Positions 18,893 through 26,962 of a stretch of DNA of 64,000 nucleotides are shown piece after piece (within the stretch, counting starts at the first letter, position 1; every line of letters begins with the position of its first letter). The notes beneath the pieces were generated by a model. It worked only from the letters and a program-made list of their open reading frames with translations, searched no databases and had not been told where the DNA came from. Origin of the DNA: a virus; the IMG/VR virus record IMGVR_UViG_3300028920_000027, positions 62,001 through 126,000 of that record. The stretch is one strand, 5' to 3'. Made by a program: the position numbers and the translations under genes.

Positions 18893-18955
18893 AAGAGGTG
18901 GTAATTCTTGGGGTGTGGGCGTGAAACTACTTTTCGGCCTGCCTAGACGAGCCCC

Positions 18956-19867
18956 ATGAGAATCCTGATCGTCGAGGATAACCCCCAAGAGCGCGAACTG
19001 TTGCGCTATTTGCTGGAAGATCGCTTCCAGAATGAGGCGAAATTCCGAGAAGCCGCCAACTTGGAGCTTGCTCTCAAGTACCTGGCGTCGGACACCATCG
19101 ACGTTGTTGTGCTGGACCTCTCGCTACCCGACAGCGCCGGGCGCGAAACCTTCAACAAGCTGCATGAGGCACACCCCACCATCCCCATCGTGGTGATGAC
19201 AAACAACAAAGATCGCACACTCGCGATCGACATGATCCAGCACGGGGCAGCCGACTACATAGTCAAGAACTTCACCGACGAAGAGGAGCTGTTCCGGAGG
19301 ATCTTGTTTGCCGTCGAAAAGCACCAGACCACAATCCGAACTACCTCCAAGCGGGCAAACAGCATCCACGCCTTGGACCGGGCCCGCGCCAAAATGCAAC
19401 GAGCTCACCAAAGTGGTCAACACCAACTTGCTCTAGATGGGACCGTCGAGACCTCACAGGCGGTGGCAGCCCTTGCCCGTTCAATATTTGAGGGAATGCA
19501 GGATGTCACCCAGAGTGTCCAAAAGCTCTCATTGCAATCCGAGGCCATGGGCAAGACTGTCGACACCCTCGACCAGGAACTCCTCCGTGGATACTCGGGG
19601 CGCCCCTCGATGCGGTCCCAGGTCGACGTCATCGACACGCGGCTGACCAACCTCGAAGAGGAAGTTGGCGACGTCAAGAACTCAGTTGAAAACGACCGGC
19701 AGAGCGCCGTCGAGATCCAGCGGTTTCAGATTCAAGAAAAGCTGAGCGCACGGACCAAGGTCATCCTGGCCATCATCGGTGTAGTCGGCACCATCGCGAC
19801 AGGGGTAGTTACTTGGGCAGTGACAGTCGCTTCCGGGGGGACAGCCACAACAATTGAGGGGAAGTAG
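18956..19867 (+). CDS. Response-regulator receiver domain with coiled coil and C-terminal membrane anchor
   Basis: 303 aa. REC domain at residues 1-120: acidic pair VEDN, phospho-acceptor Asp in VVLDLSLPDS, switch Thr (VVMTNNKD) and Lys in YIVKNF. Residues 150-265 are helical/coiled coil. Residues 269-292 form one hydrophobic span (TKVILAIIGVVGTIATGVV). The stop is TAG, nine bases before, and in frame with, the ATG of the histidine-kinase gene, so amber readthrough would give a REC-TM-PAS-HK hybrid. It appears to act with the next two genes as a phosphorelay at the membrane. Confidence 0.88.
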   Translation: MRILIVEDNPQERELLRYLLEDRFQNEAKFREAANLELALKYLASDTIDVVVLDLSLPDSAGRETFNKLHEAHPTIPIVVMTNNKDRTLAIDMIQHGAADYIVKNFTDEEELFRRILFAVEKHQTTIRTTSKRANSIHALDRARAKMQRAHQSGQHQLALDGTVETSQAVAALARSIFEGMQDVTQSVQKLSLQSEAMGKTVDTLDQELLRGYSGRPSMRSQVDVIDTRLTNLEEEVGDVKNSVENDRQSAVEIQRFQIQEKLSARTKVILAIIGVVGTIATGVVTWAVTVASGGTATTIEGK

Positions 19868-19876
19868 GACAATGAC

Positions 19877-20950
19877 ATGCACAAGCCTTGCTCGAGTACC
19901 ACTGCCTACTATCTCTGCCAGCCTGCCTTTCACAACTCTCCCATAGGCCAGGCCGTCCTCAACATCGATGGGTCCTTCGTCGAGGTCAACCAAGCATTCT
20001 GTACCCTCCTTAGGCGAACCCGAGAAAACGTCATCGCTCGAGGGCATGACGAGCTGCTGCACCCCGACGAGACCCTGACCCTCGGTAAGGTAGCTGACCG
20101 CATTCGGATGCGACGCTCCTGTCAGACCGAAGCGCGCTATGCCCGCGGTGATGCAAACATCATGCATGCGCTGCTCAGCGTATCGGGGATCTTCCAGGCC
20201 AACCTGCTTCAGCACATCGTCATCCAGCTGCAAGACATCACTGAGCTGAAGCGCCTTCAAGAAGACCTCCAGCAGAACGCCGCCGACCTGGAGCAGTTCG
20301 CGTACATTGCCTCCCACGACCTTCGCGAGCCCCTTGTCACCATGGCCGGGTTTGCCTCCCTCCTCCAGAAGAAGTGCAGTGGTGAACTCGAAGAGAAGGG
20401 TCGGCACTGGGTCGAAGAGATCCTCAACGGTACCAAGCAGATGGAACGGAAGATCGACGATCTGCTCGCCTTCAGCCGAGCCAGTCGAATCGATCCCCAA
20501 GGTGAGTTCCCCCTGGGCGCCGCCGTCGAGGAAGCACGGCGTGCACTGGTAGGAGCCATCACTCGAACCAACGCCAGCATCATCCTCGACCACCAGCTCC
20601 CCCTCGTGCAAGGTGACCGGTCGATGGTGGCCCAGGTGTTCCAAAATCTATTCTCGAATTCCATCAAGTACAAAAGCTCCAAGGAGCCAGTGATCCATGT
20701 GTCAGCCAAACGATGCAGCGAAGGCTGGGTCGTGTCGGTATCTGACAACGGCATTGGGTTCGACATGAGGCATGCCAACCGCATTTTCGGAGTCTTTCAG
20801 CGCCTCTACACAATCGACCAATACCCCGGGACAGGAATCGGTCTCGCCATCACCAAGAAGATCATCGAGCGCCATGGGGGTCGCATCTGGCCCGAAAGCG
20901 AACCTGACAAGGGAACCACCTTCCACTTCATCCTGCGAGCCTCACAATGA
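19877..20950 (+). CDS. PAS-domain sensor histidine kinase
   Basis: 357 aa. An N-terminal PAS-like domain (HNSPIGQAVLNIDGSFVEVN) is followed by HisKA with the phospho-acceptor His in FAYIASHDLREPL. The HATPase domain has N box (NLFSNSIKY), G1 (VSDNGIGF) and G2 (YPGTGIGLAI) boxes complete, so kinase activity is expected. No membrane segment is of its own. It overlaps the next REC gene by 4 bases (ATGA). Sensor kinases are rare in phages. Confidence 0.92.
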   Translation: MHKPCSSTTAYYLCQPAFHNSPIGQAVLNIDGSFVEVNQAFCTLLRRTRENVIARGHDELLHPDETLTLGKVADRIRMRRSCQTEARYARGDANIMHALLSVSGIFQANLLQHIVIQLQDITELKRLQEDLQQNAADLEQFAYIASHDLREPLVTMAGFASLLQKKCSGELEEKGRHWVEEILNGTKQMERKIDDLLAFSRASRIDPQGEFPLGAAVEEARRALVGAITRTNASIILDHQLPLVQGDRSMVAQVFQNLFSNSIKYKSSKEPVIHVSAKRCSEGWVVSVSDNGIGFDMRHANRIFGVFQRLYTIDQYPGTGIGLAITKKIIERHGGRIWPESEPDKGTTFHFILRASQ

Positions 20951-21396
20951 GTCGTTGCCTCAACATCCTGCTAGCCGAAGACAACAGGCACGATGCCGAA
21001 CTGATCACGGAGGCTTTCGCTGATAGCGAAATCTGCCACAACATCCAGGTTGTAGCCGACGGCGAGGCGGCTCTCATCCACCTCAGGAACCGAACCCCTG
21101 ACCTGCTGTTCCTTGACCTAAACCTCCCCAAGATGGGGGGTCTCGACGTTCTGCGCTCCGTGCGCAGAACCCCCAACCTTGAACACGTCCTGGTTCTCAT
21201 TCTCACGAACTCGACTTCTGACGATGATGTGTATGCCGCATATCGAGCAGGCGCCAACGCCTACATCCGCAAGCCTCTTGGCTTCGACAGCCTCCTGACC
21301 GTCGTCAAAAGCACGACCGCCTTCTGGTTCCGGGTCGCCGTCATCCCGGGAAGGCCGGCTCCTCGCATCGATTCTGGGCCGCCCTCGGCGGTCTAG
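20947..21396 (+). CDS. Single-domain response regulator (Rcp1/CheY-like)
   Basis: 149 aa. REC domain with AEDNRHDAELI, phospho-acceptor Asp in LLFLDLNLPKMGG, Thr in LILTNSTSDDD and Lys in AYIRKPLGF. Kinases of the preceding type usually pair with such Rcp1-like regulators. There is no output domain, so it signals through protein partners. The C-terminal 25 residues are atypical. It ends in TAG with only 13 further sense codons. Confidence 0.9.
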   Translation: MSRCLNILLAEDNRHDAELITEAFADSEICHNIQVVADGEAALIHLRNRTPDLLFLDLNLPKMGGLDVLRSVRRTPNLEHVLVLILTNSTSDDDVYAAYRAGANAYIRKPLGFDSLLTVVKSTTAFWFRVAVIPGRPAPRIDSGPPSAV

Positions 21397-21471
21397 CCCC
21401 CTTGGTTCAGAAGACCCTGCCGCTATGCGAATCGCTAAGCCCTCATAATCCTTTTCTGTAACGGATTTGGC

Positions 21472-21807
21472 ATGGGCACCACCACCAAGAAAGTTGCCGC
21501 GCGTTTCAAGGAGCGCATGGCCAGTGCCTCAGGCGACCGTCTGATGCGCCCCCTTTCAGATGCCATCGACGATCTGGTGGAAGCCAAAAAGAAAGCCGAA
21601 AAGGCACTTCAAGCCCTGCGTCGCCACACAGAGAGTGTCGTCAAGAGCGAAGACTTCCAAGCTCGTGTCAAAGGGCTCGACCGGGAGGCCCCCCAGCAAA
21701 TGATCGGCTACATGAGGGAGCACCTGGAAACTGCCAAAAAAGGGATCGAGAGCTTGGCCTCCGAGTATGACGATGCCGCCATCCGCCTCAAGCGCATGGG
21801 AATCTGA
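21472..21807 (+). CDS. Helical protein with N-terminal KKVAARFKE motif
   Basis: 111 aa, almost fully helical and charged. The N-terminus MGTTTKKVAARFKER carries the R/K-V-A-x-R-Y/F motif seen in other proteins of this window. The stop overlaps the start of the next gene (TGATG). No family recognised; a structural or virion role is possible but unproven. Confidence 0.65.
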   Translation: MGTTTKKVAARFKERMASASGDRLMRPLSDAIDDLVEAKKKAEKALQALRRHTESVVKSEDFQARVKGLDREAPQQMIGYMREHLETAKKGIESLASEYDDAAIRLKRMGI

Positions 21808-22073
21808 TGGATCCAGTTGCTCGACGAGTTGCCAAACGCTTCCGAGACCAACGGGGCCCCAGCAAAGGCACGTTGATAGATCGCATCGTGGTATACGTGC
21901 GTGAGACCACCGGGCTCAGTCGGGGCATCGCAGAAGGCATCGCCAAAACTCTAGTTCGGAGCGGACGGAACATCGACCAACTCGCCGTGCAGAAGGGGTG
22001 GCCCCTTGATGGAGGCCAGCTCATGGGACCGCGGGGCGCCGTCACGTTGGACGAACTACGAGCCCTAGTCTGA
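21807..22073 (+). CDS. Small protein with N-terminal RRVAKRFRD motif
   Basis: 88 aa beginning MDPVARRVAKRFRDQRG. The remainder contains a short alpha domain with VRETTGLSRGIAEGIAKTLV, reminiscent of an HTH or SAM-like fold. It is coupled to the preceding gene. Function unknown. Confidence 0.65.
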   Translation: MDPVARRVAKRFRDQRGPSKGTLIDRIVVYVRETTGLSRGIAEGIAKTLVRSGRNIDQLAVQKGWPLDGGQLMGPRGAVTLDELRALV

Positions 22074-22110
22074 TCTGGCCGGCTTTCTCTGTCACTGCTC
22101 TGGGGCCACT

Positions 22111-22188
22111 CTAGTACTGCACTACCCTGACCGCGCGACCACACCCATCACAGACAACTTTCACCTGGGTACCCGGGACAATGACCAA
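22111..22188 (-). CDS. Tiny CxxC protein
   Basis: 25 aa from a TTG at 188, upstream of the next minus-strand region, with VVCDGCGRAV (a CxxC pair). It ends in TAG. It fits the gap between convergent genes, but the TTG start and length make it tentative. Confidence 0.35.
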   Translation of the reverse strand: MVIVPGTQVKVVCDGCGRAVRVVQY

Positions 22189-22201
22189 CCAGCCCAGCGC
22201 G

Positions 22202-22846
22202 TCAGTGATAGTCGTACTTGACCTTCAAATTGTCCCAAACCTTACGCAGTTCGAGGATGCTCATCCCGTTGACCTTGGACAGGTTCTCCTGAAGCCATAT
22301 GTTGAACAACTTGGCACCCTTGGCCACTTCTCGCTTACCGCCAGCTGGTGTGTAAAGGGTGTCCTGAGTGAAGCTTCCTCCGTCAGGCCTCCCCATGATG
22401 GCCACGCTCTTGACGCCCCAATCCGTAGGTTTGGACTCGATGACCATGTAGTCCCCGTTGTCGTTGGGACGAGTCTTGAGGGTGATCTTGGTGAGCCCCC
22501 CTGGCTCGACATCGACCCCTCGCGCCTGTGAACGGTTGACCTCGATCTCGCCAGGATAGCTCGCAAGCAGGTCCCGGAAGAAAGCCATCACTTGGTCAAA
22601 GGTCCGGTAATGAACCAACGCCTGTGACGTGCTGTCAAACCACTGGTCCCAGTCACCCTTGTAGGCGTAACTCGGACTGACGGTGGCTTCATCGACCTTC
22701 TTGCCCCGCTTGCCCGCGTTCGTCAGGTCCGTGACCCGAAAGTGGTCTCGGTACCGATGAACACGAACGTTCCCCATCTCGACGGTGCGGCCCACGCCGA
22801 TGCCTGCAAGGGCTTCCTTGTAGCGACGGGCAACTCTGGTCGCCAT
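22202..22846 (-). CDS. Protein with N-terminal RVARRYKEA motif
   Basis: 214 aa from the ATG at 22846 (MATRVARRYKEALAG); an ATG at 22882 and a TTG at 22900 are alternatives. After the N-terminal motif comes a mixed alpha/beta domain including a strand pair (LTKITLKTRPNDNGDYMVIES). No enzyme motif is visible. The shared motif links it to 21472, 21807 and 37908. Confidence 0.65.
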   Translation of the reverse strand: MATRVARRYKEALAGIGVGRTVEMGNVRVHRYRDHFRVTDLTNAGKRGKKVDEATVSPSYAYKGDWDQWFDSTSQALVHYRTFDQVMAFFRDLLASYPGEIEVNRSQARGVDVEPGGLTKITLKTRPNDNGDYMVIESKPTDWGVKSVAIMGRPDGGSFTQDTLYTPAGGKREVAKGAKLFNIWLQENLSKVNGMSILELRKVWDNLKVKYDYH

Positions 22847-22908
22847 GGACCTGTGGGCGGCAATACGGGCTTTGATGCTCATGCGTAGGCTGGCCCACAA
22901 GTAGAACT

Positions 22909-23322
22909 TCAGGCCCCCATGACGTAGCGAAAGATCTCGGTACCGCTCATCACTTCTTCCGACTTGACTTCTAGTTCAGGCTCAATGACCTGGGGCTCAC
23001 TTGAGAAGATGAGGACCGGCTTAGGGAGCAAGACCTTGCCACTGCGAAGATCAAGGATGAGCTGGCGACGACCTTGGAAAGTAGCGAGCTGTCCCCGGAA
23101 GGCTCGCAAGGGAGCCTGGGAGCCCCTTGTAGCTGCCCGCACCAGCGCCCGAGGACACAACCACCTCCGCGTGGGACCCCTTGTATCAGCCTCTGTAAAG
23201 CCCAGTATCGCCCCATCCACACTATCCCGCGGGATGATCATCGCGCCCGGCTCCACCTTGGCATCTTGTACCGCCTTGAGCCAGGCATGTGGATCCTCGA
23301 AAGTGAGCACATTTCCAGGCAT
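22909..23322 (-). CDS. Unknown protein
   Basis: 137 aa from the ATG at 23322, nine bases after GGTGTAAAGT (23332-23341). It is mixed alpha/beta with a basic middle (RRQLILDLRSGKVLLPKPVLIF). No family recognised. It heads a minus-strand pair with 22202-22846. Confidence 0.6.
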   Translation of the reverse strand: MPGNVLTFEDPHAWLKAVQDAKVEPGAMIIPRDSVDGAILGFTEADTRGPTRRWLCPRALVRAATRGSQAPLRAFRGQLATFQGRRQLILDLRSGKVLLPKPVLIFSSEPQVIEPELEVKSEEVMSGTEIFRYVMGA

Positions 23323-23331
23323 TCCAAGCTC

Positions 23332-23341
23332 ACTTTACACC
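23332..23341 (-). promoter_or_regulatory. GGTGTANAGT-type promoter element
   Basis: GGTGTAAAGT on the minus strand, nine bases before the ATG at 23322. Confidence 0.65.
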
Positions 23342-23356
23342 ACGATCCAGGGCTCG

Positions 23357-23716
23357 TCAGGCCAACCGCTCCCAGAGCGTCGGGATCGAGGCCCGTTTCC
23401 GGTTCGCAGCTTCCTTGATCCGTTTCCGGTTCGCAGCTTCCTCGATCAGCCCCTCGATGAACTCGTTACGGGCCGCCTGACCCCGGAAGGTGTTCCGAAC
23501 GGTCACGTCACGGTGGTGGGCAAAAACCTCGATCTGGACCTTGATCGTGACCCGAGCCACATCACCACTGTTGTGGAAAATATAGGTGATCTCGCGACGA
23601 GAGATGTTGTCACTGGGGGTCATCTTTTCGTAGCCCAGCGAAATGGCAGCAATCATGGCCTCGGAGAACTCGTCGACCGACGTGGCCGTGAACTCCCTGT
23701 GAAGGGTTAGAGGCAT
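23357..23716 (-). CDS. Paralog A of a small protein pair ending in WERL
   Basis: 119 aa from the ATG at 23716. The core (SVDEFSEAMIAAISLGYEKMTPSD) aligns by eye with its upstream neighbour (SMADFRDVMILALALEGYQVVPSD), so the two are tandem paralogs. Near the C-terminus a 27-bp direct repeat gives EAANRKR twice. The protein ends SIPTLWERLA, the shared C-terminal motif. Function unknown. Confidence 0.7.
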   Translation of the reverse strand: MPLTLHREFTATSVDEFSEAMIAAISLGYEKMTPSDNISRREITYIFHNSGDVARVTIKVQIEVFAHHRDVTVRNTFRGQAARNEFIEGLIEEAANRKRIKEAANRKRASIPTLWERLA

Positions 23717-24078
23717 CGGAGGCGCTCCCACACGTTGGGTTGTTTTTCAGCCATCTCCCGACGGCGACGTTGAATGTCGTTGGCCTGAACCTGCAAGCTC
23801 TCCAGGAGACCTACACTCGAATGAATCCGCGCCGGGCTCCTAAGCAGAACTTCCATTGGAAGCAAAACGTGGAAGAAGTGGTTCGATCGCCTTGTGTCCC
23901 AAAGTGTGTACCGAATCGCCCGCAGACGTTGATCGTCAGAAGGTACCACCTGGTACCCCTCCAGAGCAAGAGCGAGAATCATGACGTCTCGAAAGTCAGC
24001 CATGCTGCCCGCCTTAAAGGTTTCATCACAGCAGGCCCGGAGCTTATACTCGTGCTTGAAGTCCTCTCGGGTCAGCAT
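23707..24078 (-). CDS. Paralog B of a small protein pair ending in WERL
   Basis: 123 aa from the ATG at 24078, downstream of GGTGTAGAGT (24099-24108). It shares the F-x-D-V-M...VVPSD core with paralog A and ends QPNVWERLRCL. The stop overlaps the paralog A start region, so both are co-translated. Function unknown. Confidence 0.7.
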   Translation of the reverse strand: MLTREDFKHEYKLRACCDETFKAGSMADFRDVMILALALEGYQVVPSDDQRLRAIRYTLWDTRRSNHFFHVLLPMEVLLRSPARIHSSVGLLESLQVQANDIQRRRREMAEKQPNVWERLRCL

Positions 24079-24098
24079 GTCTGTTGGAGTCCCCCCGT

Positions 24099-24108
24099 AC
24101 TCTACACC
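24099..24108 (-). promoter_or_regulatory. GGTGTANAGT-type promoter element
   Basis: GGTGTAGAGT on the minus strand, 20 bases before the ATG at 24078. Confidence 0.6.
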
Positions 24109-24209
24109 AATCAACCAGTACAGTCGTAGAGAGCAGCCGGTGGTGGCCGCCGCATCTTGTGCATCGGCACCCTTGAACCTTGAACCCGGGCATCAGGGGA
24201 GAGCAGCCG

Positions 24210-24692
24210 CTACTCGATTTGGGAGGCCAGCCGCCGCAAGTGGGCGGCTAGATCCTGGCGCGAAGGTCGCTCGGGTCCTTGGCACGAAGCCAAAATATGG
24301 CCCAGCTCCTCCCGAAGCTCGTGGGGGTTCGTGATGCGAGCCGCCTTCGACCTCATGTACCGGTCCAGTTGTCGTTTCAGGCTCTTCTCAGCGCTCATCC
24401 GATCTCGGATGTTGGCCATCATCTCGGCGGAGGGCGGCCCCTCTTCACGACGTTGGTGGTCCGCGATGTTGGCGTGGAAGTGGAGCCAGTTCTTGGCGAG
24501 CATCAGCACTCCGTAGAGTCCAGGATCCCCCTCACGTTGCTTCTGATTCGCGATCTTCCCCATGGCCTCCTTGACGGCCATGATTGAGGTGAGGTCGGTC
24601 CCGATGGTGCGGGACATCTCTTCCAGAGCGATGTTGGCCCCCCGGCTGAGGGCCGTGCCCAGGAACTTTTCGGCTACCTGTACGGCGTTCAT
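24210..24692 (-). CDS. Helical protein of unknown function
   Basis: 160 aa, almost fully helical (LYGVLMLAKNWLHFHANIADH; DLAAHLRRLASQIE at the end). It ends in TAG; readthrough would add about 32 residues. Last protein gene before the tRNA array on this strand. No family recognised. Confidence 0.6.
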   Translation of the reverse strand: MNAVQVAEKFLGTALSRGANIALEEMSRTIGTDLTSIMAVKEAMGKIANQKQREGDPGLYGVLMLAKNWLHFHANIADHQRREEGPPSAEMMANIRDRMSAEKSLKRQLDRYMRSKAARITNPHELREELGHILASCQGPERPSRQDLAAHLRRLASQIE

Positions 24693-24826
24693 AGTCGAGG
24701 GTGCTCATAAGCAGATTCTGGTGAGCTGCGGTCTGATCGTGTACACTAAAGCCCTGTGCCCGTGAAGCCCCCAGCAGCCCCCGTGAAGACACCCAAGCCG
24801 GTGACGCCGGCAAGGAGGTCTTCGCG

Positions 24827-25012
24827 ATGCATTACAAGCGCAGGCGCCGCCGTAGGGGCGGCATCAAGGGCTGCTGCCTCATATGCAGCTTGGCGACCAC
24901 GGACGGTCGCCGTAACGGCCGCAAGCTGACTCTGCAAGAGGAGCGTTCGCTCCAAGACATGGTGGAGCAGCTCGAAGGCGTCGAGGTCGTGTGTCAGCCT
25001 CGAACCTCATAG
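24827..25012 (+). CDS. Small basic Cys-containing protein
   Basis: 61 aa. An AAGGAGG ribosome site lies eight bases before the ATG, one of the clearest in the window. The N-terminus is very basic (KRRRRRRGG), followed by GCCLICSL (CC and C) and a helical tail. Nucleic-acid binding is likely from composition. It ends in TAG 30 bases before the first tRNA. Confidence 0.6.
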   Translation: MHYKRRRRRRGGIKGCCLICSLATTDGRRNGRKLTLQEERSLQDMVEQLEGVEVVCQPRTS

Positions 25013-25043
25013 AGCGACTCATGTGAGCACTCTACGTCGGTTC

Positions 25044-25131
25044 TGGCGGAAGGTGGAGGAGTCGAACCCCTGCGCCTCTCGACACACCCCGGTGTTCGAG
25101 ACCGGTTGCCCACCACTGAGCGGCACCTTCC
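25044..25131 (-). tRNA. tRNA-Ser(CGA)
   Basis: Acceptor GGAAGGT/ACCTTCC, anticodon loop CTCGAAC, long variable arm (class II), discriminator G and encoded CCA. First gene of the array. Confidence 0.95.
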
Positions 25132-25168
25132 AAGGGGAAAGACAGGACAGATTCTCTGGAGTGGAAAT

Positions 25169-25239
25169 TGGAGCCTCCGCGCGGAATCGAACCGCGACTA
25201 GCTGAGTACGAAACAGCCGTCTGACCATTCAGCAGAGGC
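25169..25239 (-). tRNA. tRNA-Thr(CGT)
   Basis: Acceptor GCCTCTG/CGGAGGC, anticodon loop TTCGTAC, discriminator T, encoded CCA. The D arm is short. Confidence 0.9.
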
Positions 25240-25244
25240 AAGGG

Positions 25245-25317
25245 TCCCCACCGGAGGAGTCGAACCTCGTCAACGGCCTTCGGAGGGCCGTGCTCGGAAT
25301 CCGCCGAGGCGGTGGGG
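25245..25317 (-). tRNA. tRNA-Arg(CCG)
   Basis: Acceptor CCCCACC/GGTGGGG, anticodon stem CGGCC/GGCCG with loop CTCCGAA. CCA not encoded. Confidence 0.93.
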
Positions 25318-25377
25318 TTATAAACTGTCCTTCCAAAGAGGAGCTGGATACCCCGGGTAGAGGCAGCTGGAGCGGTG

Positions 25378-25452
25378 TGGTACCCCCGTGAGGATTCGAA
25401 CCCCTTGCACCGGACTAGAAAACCGGCTCCCCTTCCATCGGGTAACGGAGGC
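25378..25452 (-). tRNA. tRNA-Arg(TCT)
   Basis: Acceptor GCCTCCG with G-U closing pair, encoded CCA. The anticodon stem CCGG/CCGG encloses TTTTCTAGT; with a T-T mismatch the loop is TTTCTAG (TCT). Confidence 0.8.
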
Positions 25453-25458
25453 AAACGG

Positions 25459-25539
25459 AGGAAGGTAGAGGACTCGAACCCCTGCGCTTTCACGCACCCC
25501 GGCTTTCAAAGCCAGTTCGCCGCCTTGGCGGTACCTTCC
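25459..25539 (-). tRNA. tRNA-Ser(TGA)
   Basis: Class II. Acceptor GGAAGGT/ACCTTCC, anticodon loop TTTGAAA. The 3-prime triplet after the discriminator is CCG, not CCA. Confidence 0.92.
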
Positions 25540-25543
25540 AGGT

Positions 25544-25630
25544 TGGCGGAAGACGGAGGAATCGAACCCCTCACCCTTGCGGGTGCAGCCGCTTTCCAGG
25601 CGGACCAGGCGCCTTGCCTGTTCATCTTCC
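25544..25630 (-). tRNA. tRNA-Ser(GGA)
   Basis: Class II with long variable arm, anticodon loop CTGGAAA, discriminator G, encoded CCA. Confidence 0.95.
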
Positions 25631-25633
25631 AGA

Positions 25634-25710
25634 TGGTCTGGGTGAGAGGACTTGAACCTCCAACAACCGGCACCCAAAGCCGGTCCTCTACCAGGTTGAG
25701 GTACACCCAG
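25634..25710 (-). tRNA. tRNA-Pro(TGG)
   Basis: Acceptor CTGGGTG/CACCCAG, anticodon loop TTTGGGT, discriminator A, encoded CCA. Confidence 0.95.
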
Positions 25711-25713
25711 ATG

Positions 25714-25790
25714 TGGCTCCCCAGGCAGGACTCGAACCTGCAACCAGTCGGTTAACAGCCGACCGCTCTGCCAAATTGAGCTACCGGGGA
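25714..25790 (-). tRNA. tRNA-Asn(GTT)
   Basis: Close to bacterial tRNA-Asn: acceptor TCCCCGG, anticodon stem GTCGG/CCGAC with loop CTGTTAA, encoded CCA. Confidence 0.97.
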
Positions 25791-25798
25791 ATGAATTG

Positions 25799-25875
25799 GC
25801 CTCCCGCCGGGACTTGAACCCGGTAACGGAGCCCGTTCGAGCTGACTCGGGGCCGCACCGTGGGCCCACGGTACA
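25799..25875 (-). tRNA. Degenerate tRNA-like gene, anticodon unresolved
   Basis: The T arm (CCGGG/CCCGG, loop TTCAAGT) is perfect. The acceptor has about 5 of 7 pairs. The D stem could be GGCC/GGCC. The anticodon arm GAGTC/GGCTC has a 10-base loop. A 16-bp perfect palindrome (25857-25872) overlaps the 5-prime half. Probably a decaying tRNA; a non-standard tRNA is not excluded. Confidence 0.45.
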
Positions 25876-25945
25876 GCCTAACCCTTACCCTCTCGAATGG
25901 CGTCCCCGTCAGAGCCGGCTCTTGTGAGCTGCCATGGCAGGGTAG

Positions 25946-26019
25946 TAGGGGCCGGGGGAATCGAACCCACCCTTCGTCTGCTTGTAAAACAGCTGCCGTC
26001 ACCAGACAGCACGACCCCC
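25946..26019 (-). tRNA. tRNA-Val(TAC)
   Basis: Acceptor GGGGGTC/GGCCCCT, D stem GCTG/CGGC, anticodon loop TTTACAA with one G-A mismatch at the top of the stem. CCA not encoded. Confidence 0.82.
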
Positions 26020-26024
26020 AGAGG

Positions 26025-26126
26025 CTAGTAGCCCCCGAAGTGCAGCCCGATCAACACGACCGTCACGATGAACGGGATGAGTGAGAAACCGGCAATGAAG
26101 CCTTGCAGCCTGAGGTGGTAGTCCAT
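26025..26126 (-). CDS. Small single-TM protein
   Basis: 33 aa, mostly one hydrophobic span (FIAGFSLIPFIVTVVLIGL) after a short polar start MDYHLRLQG. It ends in TAG just before tRNA-Val. Small membrane peptides are frequent in phages, and the transmembrane pattern is unlikely by chance, but no strong ribosome site is seen. Confidence 0.45.
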   Translation of the reverse strand: MDYHLRLQGFIAGFSLIPFIVTVVLIGLHFGGY

Positions 26127-26173
26127 GCCTCAAGAGTAAAGGATTCGAGCGTCTGTGACAAGGGTGTGACAGG

Positions 26174-26644
26174 CTATTTACGGCTGGGTGTCAGTGACCG
26201 AACCGTCGATCCGCAAGCGCCGAGAAGTGTAGGGGAAACGTCGCCGATCTCGACAGTAGTGCGGTCGTTGTAGACCCGCTCGAAGGTGTCCTTGTCGGCC
26301 TCGGTCAAGAGTTCCAAGAGGTCCACGTTGGCGGAGCCCAACTCGCCCTCTTGTACAGCAAGGTCCGCATAAACCTTGACGTTGCCGTTGCCTACCTCGT
26401 ACCTGATGTCGGCTGTCCACCCCTTGGCCTCGATCTCGACTCGGGCAGGCCCGAGTCGCCCACTTCTCACGGGGCGGGCCTTGATGTTGAAGCGGCCCCA
26501 CCCGCCGCTGGCGCGTGACCAGTACTGCGCCGTCGCCTCAGCAACCTCGTCCAGCCACAGAGTCTGGGCCTGCGCCAGGTTCGGGAGCGACCCCGCCGTC
26601 TTCCGGATCTGGTACTGCTGGACAACGCGCTGCTCAGTGGTCAT
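26174..26644 (-). CDS. Unknown protein within tRNA array
   Basis: 156 aa using the ATG at 26644; the longer frame upstream is an artefact of the (AAG)10 tract read as poly-Phe. Contains a strand-rich middle (RLGPARVEIEAKGWTADIRY). It ends in TAG, with about 36 further sense codons. No family recognised. Confidence 0.55.
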   Translation of the reverse strand: MTTEQRVVQQYQIRKTAGSLPNLAQAQTLWLDEVAEATAQYWSRASGGWGRFNIKARPVRSGRLGPARVEIEAKGWTADIRYEVGNGNVKVYADLAVQEGELGSANVDLLELLTEADKDTFERVYNDRTTVEIGDVSPTLLGACGSTVRSLTPSRK

Positions 26645-26660
26645 GTCATAGTCAGCGCAC

Positions 26661-26691
<31 letters not shown>

Positions 26692-26696
26692 GTCGG

Positions 26697-26765
26697 TGCT
26701 GGCGAGTGGACTCGAACCACAGCCGCAGGACATATGAAATCCCCGTACCGCCTTGGTACACCAGC
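26697..26765 (-). tRNA. tRNA-Met/Ile(CAT), elongator type
   Basis: Acceptor GCTGGTG/CGCCAGC with a G1-C72 pair (not initiator). Anticodon loop TTCATAT. The 3-prime triplet is CCG. It could be tRNA-Ile2 if the anticodon C is modified. The next 197 bases (to 26962) hold no supported gene. Confidence 0.88.
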
Positions 26766-26962
26766 AAAATGGTGACCTCACTTGGTGTGAGGTCCAGTGT
26801 GAATTACTGGGATCGTATCAACCACCCCATGGGCGCACTTGGCGACTACGGTACCGTCAATACCGAGAGTATGACCTCGCAGATCAATACCGACAGCAGA
26901 TTGAGTACTGGCAATCTGCGGGCACCCACTGGTACACTAGTTCGTTCTATTTGCCCGAAAAA

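Noticed and set aside
25799-25910. Selenocysteine tRNA or intron-containing tRNA
   Set aside because: No TCA anticodon arm and no 8-bp acceptor; a 77-nt degenerate tRNA explains it better.
26766-26962. Possible gene between tRNA-Met and tRNA-Glu
   Set aside because: Only a partial repeat (AAAATGGTGACC near both ends) is visible; no credible frame or RNA.
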